From NCBI GenBank assembly GCA_964461715.1, contig CAYWVR010000032.1, positions 1-36,687 on the forward strand: a DNA stretch of 36,687 nt. Direction: 5' to 3'. The position numbers and the translations under genes are program-made. Below are positions 31,124 to 36,687 of this stretch, in pieces (position 1 is the first letter of the stretch; each line of letters begins with the position of its first letter). Below the pieces are notes generated by a model. The model saw only the letters and a program-made list of their open reading frames with translations. It made no database searches and was not told the origin of the DNA. Source of the DNA: CAYWVR01 sp964461715 (GTDB taxonomy: Bacteria; Planctomycetota; Phycisphaerae; FEN-1346).

Positions 31124-32986
31124 TCATGACGAGACCTCCTCCGCCGCGGCCACCCGCCGCGCCTGGCGGCGGCGATCGATCTCCTTCAAGTGCCGCTTGC
31201 GGAGGCGGATCGACGCGGGCGTCAGCTCCACCAGTTCGTCGTCCTCCAGGTACTCCAGGGCCGCCTCCAGCTCCAGGCGACGCGGGGCCTTCAGCACCAC
31301 CGTCGCCTCCTTCGTCGACGCCCGCATGTTCGTCAGCTTCTTCTGGCGCGTCACGTTCACGCCGATGTCCTCGTCCTTGCCGGTCTCGCCGACGATTTGG
31401 CCCTCGTAGACCTCCTCGCCCGGCTCGACGAACATCACCCCCCGGTTCGCGAGCTGCTCGAGGGCGTGGGCCGTGACGCGGCCCGTTTCGAGGGCCACCA
31501 TGACGCCCGTCGTCCGTCCGGCGATCGGCCCGCGGACGCGGTCGTAATGCGAGAAGACATGGTGCATGATCGCCTCGCCGGCCGTCGCCGCCAGGAGCCG
31601 CGTCCGAAGTCCGATGAGGCCCCGCGCGGGGACGACGAACTCCGCGTGCACCAGGTCCCCGCGCGTCGCCATCTTTACGAGCTCGCCCCGTCGGTCCCCG
31701 AGCTGCTGCATGACGGGCCCGAGCGCGTCGCGCGGCACGTCGACGACGAGACACTCCATCGGCTCGGTCCGGTGGCCGCCCGATTCGCGGTAGATGACGC
31801 GGGGCTTACCGACCGCCAGCTCGTACCCCTCCCGCCGCATGTTCTCGAGGAGGATTCCGAGGTGCAGCAGGCCTCGCCCCGAGACCTCGAACTCGTCGCG
31901 CGTGGCCCCCGGCGCGACGCGCAGGGCGACGTTCGACCGCAGCTCCTTCTCGAGCCGCTCGCGAAGGTGGCGGCTCGTGACGAACCGGCCCTCCCGCCCG
32001 GCGAACGGGCCGTCGTTGATGCGAAACGTCATGTGCAGCGTCGGCTCATCGAGGTGCACGGGCGGCAGGGGACGCGGGTCGGCCGGGTCGGTGAGCGTGT
32101 CACCGATCTCGACGGCCTCCAGGCCGACGACCGCTCCGAGGTCCCCCGCCTCGATTGTCTCGACCGCTTGCCGCGCGAGGCCCTCGTAGCGAAGCAGCCG
32201 CCCGACCTGGCGGACGTTCCGGTCGCCGTGGCGGTCGATTGCCATGACCTCGGCCCCGGCGCGCAGCGTCCCGGCGAAGACGCGGCCGATGCCGATACGG
32301 CCGACGTAATCGTCCCAGTCGAGCGTCGTCACGAGCATCTGAAGCGGCGCGCCGGAGTCGACCTCGGGCTGCGGCACGTGGGCGACGATCGCGTCGAAGA
32401 GCGGTCGGATCGTCCCGCGGTGCGACGCCGGGTCGGCCGGCGGATCGAGCTCCGCCCAGCCCTCGCGGCCCGACGAGTAGACGACCGGGAAATCGAGCGC
32501 ATGGTCGTCGGCCCCGAGGTCCACCAGGAGGTCGAAGACCTCGGTGACAACCTCGTCGGTCCGCCGCTGGGGGCGGTCCATCTTGTTGACGACGACGATG
32601 GGGGCGAGCTTCGCCTCGAGGGCCTTGCTGAGGACGTACCGCGTCTGCGGCATGACGCCCTCGACGGCGTCGACCAGGAGAAGGCACCCGTCGGCCATCC
32701 GCAGGACCCGCTCGACCTCGCCGCCGAAGTCGGCGTGGCCGGGGGTGTCGATGACGTTGATGCGACAGGCCCGGCCCTCGGGGTCTACGTACCGGATCGC
32801 GCAGAGCTTCGAGAGGATCGTGATGCCGCGCTCCCGCTCGAGGGGGTTGGAGTCCAAGATGCACGCGCCCTTGAGCTCGCCGTCGCGGAACTGGCCGCAC
32901 TGACGGAGCAGGGCGTCGACGAGGGTGGTTTTGCCGTGGTCGACGTGGGCGATGATGGCGACGTTTCGGATTTCGTGGCGGCTCAT
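31124..32986 (-). CDS. typA: Translational GTPase TypA/BipA
   Basis: A 620-residue ribosome-associated GTPase. The G-domain motifs are clear: AHVDHGKTTL (G1), RERGITILSK (G2), DTPGHADFGGEV (G3), NKMDRPQ (G4) and SSGREGWA (G5). Later TypA landmarks are GREGRFVTSRHLRERLEKEL, RGLLHLGILLENMRREGYEL, LIGLRTRLL, and the C-terminal domain with NIGVNVTRQKKLTN-type sequence (DIGVNVTRQKKLTNMRAS). Length is normal. It acts in ribosome assembly and stress adaptation. The ATG follows AAGAGG four bases upstream. A 174-base gap separates it from the PEP-CTERM gene upstream; both are minus strand. Confidence 0.95.
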   Translation of the reverse strand: MSRHEIRNVAIIAHVDHGKTTLVDALLRQCGQFRDGELKGACILDSNPLERERGITILSKLCAIRYVDPEGRACRINVIDTPGHADFGGEVERVLRMADGCLLLVDAVEGVMPQTRYVLSKALEAKLAPIVVVNKMDRPQRRTDEVVTEVFDLLVDLGADDHALDFPVVYSSGREGWAELDPPADPASHRGTIRPLFDAIVAHVPQPEVDSGAPLQMLVTTLDWDDYVGRIGIGRVFAGTLRAGAEVMAIDRHGDRNVRQVGRLLRYEGLARQAVETIEAGDLGAVVGLEAVEIGDTLTDPADPRPLPPVHLDEPTLHMTFRINDGPFAGREGRFVTSRHLRERLEKELRSNVALRVAPGATRDEFEVSGRGLLHLGILLENMRREGYELAVGKPRVIYRESGGHRTEPMECLVVDVPRDALGPVMQQLGDRRGELVKMATRGDLVHAEFVVPARGLIGLRTRLLAATAGEAIMHHVFSHYDRVRGPIAGRTTGVMVALETGRVTAHALEQLANRGVMFVEPGEEVYEGQIVGETGKDEDIGVNVTRQKKLTNMRASTKEATVVLKAPRRLELEAALEYLEDDELVELTPASIRLRKRHLKEIDRRRQARRVAAAEEVSS

Positions 32987-33162
32987 GGGACCTCTTCGGG
33001 AAGCGCTGGCGCCGGGGGCGCGGGAGACGGACGAAAGGGGACGGGCGAGGCCAGGGGGGTCAGTCGTACGGCTTCAGACGGTGGGCCGGGAAGGTGCGGC
33101 AGGTCCGGTTGGGCAGATTCCGATTCATCGACGATGCATTGTGGCGTCGGGGAGTCCGAGAA

Positions 33163-35373
33163 TCAACCCCGAAGGCGCCGCCGGCCCAGAAGGGGGACCC
33201 CTCCGGCAGCCACGAGGGCCAGTGTGGCGGGCTCGGGGGTCAACGTCGCGGGGCCGAGAGGCATCCCGGCGATGATCAGCTCGTTGACGACGACCTCGCT
33301 TGCCCCGGAGAAGACCACCTGACCGTTCGGGCCGATCTCCAGGGCGTCGAGGTGCTGGTTGTGGCCGAAGTGGACGACGGCCGTCTCGACGTAGAGCGAG
33401 AGGTCTGCCCCGGTCGCCCCGGCGTCGGAATCGAGGTTCACAATCCCGCCGCCGACCCAAAGCCACGAATCCACCCCGTGGTCCTGGGGGCCGCGGATCG
33501 TGAGCGTCCCGTCGCCGCTCTTGGTCAGCGACGCGAAGTCGACCAGGGCGAAGGCCCCGTCCAGGAAGAGATGATCGGCGGCATCGGGGCAATCGATCCA
33601 GGGCGCCGCGACGCCTTCCACATCGGTGCTCACGGTGCTCGTGCCGCGCCCGATCATGCCCCCGACCAGCTGAACCGGGCTCCCGGTGAGGGTGGCGTCG
33701 GCCAGCTCGATCTCGCCGGCCTGGCTCCACGGGCCGGGCGACGCGACGTCCAACGTGCCACCCGCGCACAGGATGCGGCCGCCGTCGTCGACCTGAAGAT
33801 CGCCCGTCACCGTGCCCGTGGCGCACTCGAGGTTGCCCCCCTGGTAGATTCGGGTGGTCGAGGCGACGACTTCGACGCTTGTGGCCGAGAGCGTGCTCAT
33901 GACGTAGGCCTGACCGGGGCACGCGACCTCGGCCGCGGCGGCCCAGATGCCCCCGCTCGTGAGCCAGAAGTCGGTGCCGGAGGCCGTGACCGTGCCGCTG
34001 TAATTGACGACCGGCGCGTGGATCTCGATCTGTCCTGTGTTGTCGCCCTCGGCGTCGGCGACGAGGCGGAGGGCGAGCCCGTCGTCGTAGGGCGTGGCCG
34101 ACGAGATCGGCGCGGCGATAGCGACGTTTCCGCAGGCCCGCAGCTCGAGGCCCGAGGGGCCCGAGCCGTCGTAGTCGAGGGGGGTAGCCAGGGTCAGGTC
34201 GCCGGCCTCGCGGTTGTAGCCGCCCGCGCCGGTCGAGACGCTCGTCGCGCCGTCGGCGAGGGCCGCGGCGAGGCGCTGGGTGCCGAGCGCGGCGTCGTCG
34301 CCGTAGGAGACGAAGGGGGCGTCCCAGGTCATGTTCCAGTTCCCGTCGCCGGCGACGAGGGTGACGTTATTGTAGCCGAACGTGCCGGGGTCGGGGAGGT
34401 TCACGACGGCCTGGGGGTTGCCGGGGGCGTCCGCGTAGAGGACGGCCTCGCCGAGGTCGAGGGCGTCGCCGTCGCCGTTGGAGTCGCGGACGAGACAGAC
34501 GCCCTGGACGGAATCGTCGGCCACGAGGAAGGGCCCGCCGGGGTAGGGCGCCAGGCCCCGGGGGCCGCCGATCCCGCCGTAAACGGCGTCCGCGTAGGAA
34601 AGGACCTCGACGAGGTCCATGGCGTCGCCGTCGCCGGTGAGGTCGCGGACGCGGTAGATGGTGTCGCCGCTCGAGGCGAAGGCTCCGTCCGAGCCGTCGC
34701 CGAGGAGCCCGAGGCAGGAGGTGACGACCTGGCGGTCGGGCGTGCCGGGGGCGGGGGTGTAGAGGACGTTCTCGCCAGTGTCCAAGGCGTCGCTGTCCCC
34801 GTTCAGGTCGACCAGCCGGTGCATCTGCTGGCTGCCCGTGAGGAGGGTGCCGTTGCGCTGAAGCAGCAGGGGCGACGCGCAGTCCAGACCGTCGGCATAG
34901 GGGATGCTCTCGCCCGTATCGAGGGCATCGCCGTCGCCGTTCAGGTCCGCCAGCCTCAGGACCACGCCCCCCGAGTGCGTCGCGTAGACCACGCCGCCCG
35001 GTCCGCTGGCGAGGCCGCCGGGATACGGTCCCGGTCCCAGGTCGGCCCAGACGATCGACTCGCCGACATCGAGGGCGTCGCCGTCACCGTTGATGTCGTA
35101 CAGGCGGCGGATCACATTGTTGGCGGAACCGGCGACATAGATGAAGCGGCCATCGGTTACGGCGTCGGCGGCGTAGCCCAGGCCGTCCGCCCAGAGGAGC
35201 CGTTCGCCGGCGTCGAGGGCGTCGCCGTCGCTGTTCAAATCGCGCAGGACGTGGAGCGTGCCGGCGTAGAGGTCCGAGACGTAGAACGGCCCCGCCGGCG
35301 CGCCGGTGCCGCACGCATGCCCGGCGGCCAGCGCGAGGGTGAGGCTCGCCAGGATGACGTATCGGATCCTCAT
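33163..35373 (-). CDS. PEP-CTERM-type secreted protein with calcium-loop repeats
   Basis: A 736-residue exported protein. Signal peptide at 1-22 (MRIRYVILASLTLALAAGHA). The N-terminal ~330 residues carry six copies of a DxNxDGDALDxGE loop (for example DINGDGDALDVGE and DLNGDGDALDTGE), dockerin/EF-hand-like calcium loops each followed by a short aromatic strand, perhaps blades of a propeller. The second half has strand-turn repeats resembling a beta-helix (GGTLDVASPGPWSQAGEIEL, GGMIGRGTSTVSTDVEG). The C-terminus is PEPATLALVAAGGVPLLGRRR, a PEP-CTERM sorting signal: motif, hydrophobic segment, basic tail. The start overlaps the upstream gene stop (ATGA). Likely a surface or exopolysaccharide-associated protein; partner genes (exosortase) are not in the window. 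Confidence 0.88.
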   Translation of the reverse strand: MRIRYVILASLTLALAAGHACGTGAPAGPFYVSDLYAGTLHVLRDLNSDGDALDAGERLLWADGLGYAADAVTDGRFIYVAGSANNVIRRLYDINGDGDALDVGESIVWADLGPGPYPGGLASGPGGVVYATHSGGVVLRLADLNGDGDALDTGESIPYADGLDCASPLLLQRNGTLLTGSQQMHRLVDLNGDSDALDTGENVLYTPAPGTPDRQVVTSCLGLLGDGSDGAFASSGDTIYRVRDLTGDGDAMDLVEVLSYADAVYGGIGGPRGLAPYPGGPFLVADDSVQGVCLVRDSNGDGDALDLGEAVLYADAPGNPQAVVNLPDPGTFGYNNVTLVAGDGNWNMTWDAPFVSYGDDAALGTQRLAAALADGATSVSTGAGGYNREAGDLTLATPLDYDGSGPSGLELRACGNVAIAAPISSATPYDDGLALRLVADAEGDNTGQIEIHAPVVNYSGTVTASGTDFWLTSGGIWAAAAEVACPGQAYVMSTLSATSVEVVASTTRIYQGGNLECATGTVTGDLQVDDGGRILCAGGTLDVASPGPWSQAGEIELADATLTGSPVQLVGGMIGRGTSTVSTDVEGVAAPWIDCPDAADHLFLDGAFALVDFASLTKSGDGTLTIRGPQDHGVDSWLWVGGGIVNLDSDAGATGADLSLYVETAVVHFGHNQHLDALEIGPNGQVVFSGASEVVVNELIIAGMPLGPATLTPEPATLALVAAGGVPLLGRRRLRG

Positions 35374-36623
35374 GCCGCCCTCCGGTCTTTCTTTCCGGGC
35401 CGAAGCGCCAGCCCGGCAGCCCCGGCGGCCACGAGCGCGAGCGTCGCCGGCTCCGGCAGCCCCATCGGCGGATCCTCGATGTAGTAGAGGGCGTCGGTCG
35501 AGTCGAAGTAGGCGATGCCCGGCCACCCGGTGCCGTACTCGTTGAACGCGATCGAGGGGCGTTGGCCGACATCGCCAACGTAATCGACCGTCTGGGTCTG
35601 CCAGCTGTCCCCGTCGAACCACGCGAGGCGAAGCATGCCGCCCTCGTCGTCGAGCGGGCTGCCCCCTGACTCGTCCTCGTAGTACGCGATGGCCGGGTGG
35701 CCGTCGGCCGGGTCGAAGGCGAGCGAGACGTCGCCGAACTGGTTCGCGTAGGGGCTTCCGGAATAGACGGTGTTCCACGCGGCACCGTTGTACTCGGTGT
35801 AGATGAGCGTCTTGAGGTCGTTGTCGGTGCAGGCGATGGCGGGATAACCCGTGACGGGGTTGATGGCGAGAGAGGGCCGCCTTGCGGCCGTGAGTACCGT
35901 CTGGGTGGCCCAGCCGACCTCCGGGTTCCCGACGCTCAGGCAAATCTCGTCCGGCGCAGCCCCCTCGTGGGCGATTATCGGGACGTTCGCCGGGTCGAAG
36001 GCGAGGGTGGCGTACCGGCCGGGCTCGCTCCAGGAGACGGTCTCGGGGGTCTCGTCGGCCCAGTCGCCGTCGTTGTCGGTGTCCATGCAGTAGGTCAGTC
36101 GGCTGGCCGGTCCGGCCGTCTCCTCGTAGGCGATGGCGGCCCGCCCGTAGAGGTCGAAGGCGATCGACGTGTAGCTGTATTTCGTGGCCCCGGTGTCAAG
36201 GACCCCGCGCGACCAGGCGGCCCCGTCGAAGCGGGTGCAGGTGACGCCCTTCTCCAGACCGCCGACGTTCGTGTAGGCGCTGACGGCGGGTCGCTCGTAG
36301 CGGTCGAAGGCCAGCGAGGGATGGCGGGCATAGAGGTACGAGTCGACGATGGTCGTCGTCTGCCATCCCAGGACCGGCAGCCGCCGGGCGAACTTCACCG
36401 TCTCGCCGTCCCCGTCGATGTAGGCTACGCCCGGCTTTCCATGGTGGTCGTAGGCGAGGATGCGGTCAGCCCCGTGGTGCTCGTTGGGCTCCGCGTCGTC
36501 GGTGATCTCCTCCCGTGGTTTCCAGGAAGGCGGCGTGGGTCCGAGGGCCCCCACCGGGCCCGCCGCCAGGGCCAGAACCGAAACGGCGGTGAGAACGAGA
36601 GAGAAGTTGCGTCGGGACAACAT
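35370..36623 (-). CDS. PEP-CTERM-type secreted beta-propeller-like protein
   Basis: A 417-residue exported protein with signal peptide (MLSRRNFSLVLTAVSVLALA) and seven degenerate repeats of the form PSLAFDxxGxPAIAYxD, e.g. SLAFDRYERPAVSAY, SIAFDLYGRAAIAYE, SLAFDPADGHPAIAYYED and SIAFNEYGTGWPGIAYFD, spaced about 45-55 residues apart. Seven such units suggest a seven-bladed propeller. The C-terminus PEPATLALVAAGAAGLALRPG ends in a basic tail, the PEP-CTERM pattern. ATG 36623 follows GGAGG eight bases upstream; an upstream in-frame start at the window edge is less likely. Its stop overlaps the next gene by four bases, so the two are made together. Confidence 0.87.
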   Translation of the reverse strand: MLSRRNFSLVLTAVSVLALAAGPVGALGPTPPSWKPREEITDDAEPNEHHGADRILAYDHHGKPGVAYIDGDGETVKFARRLPVLGWQTTTIVDSYLYARHPSLAFDRYERPAVSAYTNVGGLEKGVTCTRFDGAAWSRGVLDTGATKYSYTSIAFDLYGRAAIAYEETAGPASRLTYCMDTDNDGDWADETPETVSWSEPGRYATLAFDPANVPIIAHEGAAPDEICLSVGNPEVGWATQTVLTAARRPSLAINPVTGYPAIACTDNDLKTLIYTEYNGAAWNTVYSGSPYANQFGDVSLAFDPADGHPAIAYYEDESGGSPLDDEGGMLRLAWFDGDSWQTQTVDYVGDVGQRPSIAFNEYGTGWPGIAYFDSTDALYYIEDPPMGLPEPATLALVAAGAAGLALRPGKKDRRAA

Positions 36624-36687
36624 GGCTGTGACCTCCCCGGCCGCGCAGCCCGAGCTTTCCACGGGACGGGCCCGGCGCGGCCGCATC

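Noticed and set aside
26693..33322. Long plus-strand frames opposite argD, ileS and typA
   Set aside because: The minus strand encodes unmistakable housekeeping proteins throughout.
36624..36687. Possible cyclic-di-GMP riboswitch before the last PEP-CTERM gene
   Set aside because: GGAAAGCTCGGGCT and GCCGGGGAGG recall such leaders, but the sequence is cut by the window edge and the helices cannot be closed.

Overview
The window is high-GC bacterial DNA. Two neighbouring secreted proteins with PEP-CTERM-type sorting tails, a heparinase-like lyase paired with a sodium:solute symporter, and ordinary bacterial housekeeping genes suggest an uncultured planctomycete or a related PVC-group bacterium. 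This placement is inference; no rRNA is present.

Positions 1 to about 17,258 are one end of an integrated mobile element, most likely a prophage or phage-like integrative element; its other end lies left of the window. A tyrosine integrase (15792-17240) and an AlpA-type DNA-binding protein (15469-15699) face a tRNA(CAT) gene that is the likely attachment site, and the integrase frame runs into that tRNA. Divergent to them is an uncharacterised two-gene module (15222 to 13008) with its own promoter. Beyond it, a dense minus-strand operon carries a sigma-like factor, a small unknown, a RecB/Cas4-like nuclease, a Sak4-like ATPase, a DUF669 protein, an element-borne tRNA(CAT), an ERCC4 nuclease, an HNH homing endonuclease, a nucleotide-modification-type protein, two tiny zinc proteins, a RecD2-like helicase interrupted by an intein, a primase-polymerase/helicase and a TubC-like protein, then a ParB-domain DNA methylase cut by the window edge. 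This looks like a phage early region for recombination and replication. The 3' end of the primase gene holds nine copies of a 9-bp iteron around palindromes, a strong candidate replication origin.

Positions 17,360 to 36,687 are host chromosome. A symporter with an extracytoplasmic N-terminal domain converges on a secreted heparinase/alginate-lyase-like enzyme with no base between the stop codons, suggesting polysaccharide use. Then come a frameshifted gene, a TlpA-like thioredoxin protein, a zinc-ribbon membrane protein and a remnant of an IS630-type transposase. The row ileS-argD-rph reads on the minus strand from a recognisable promoter; its leader of about 225 nt contains a terminator-like hairpin. 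typA follows, and the window closes with two overlapping genes for repeat-rich PEP-CTERM proteins.
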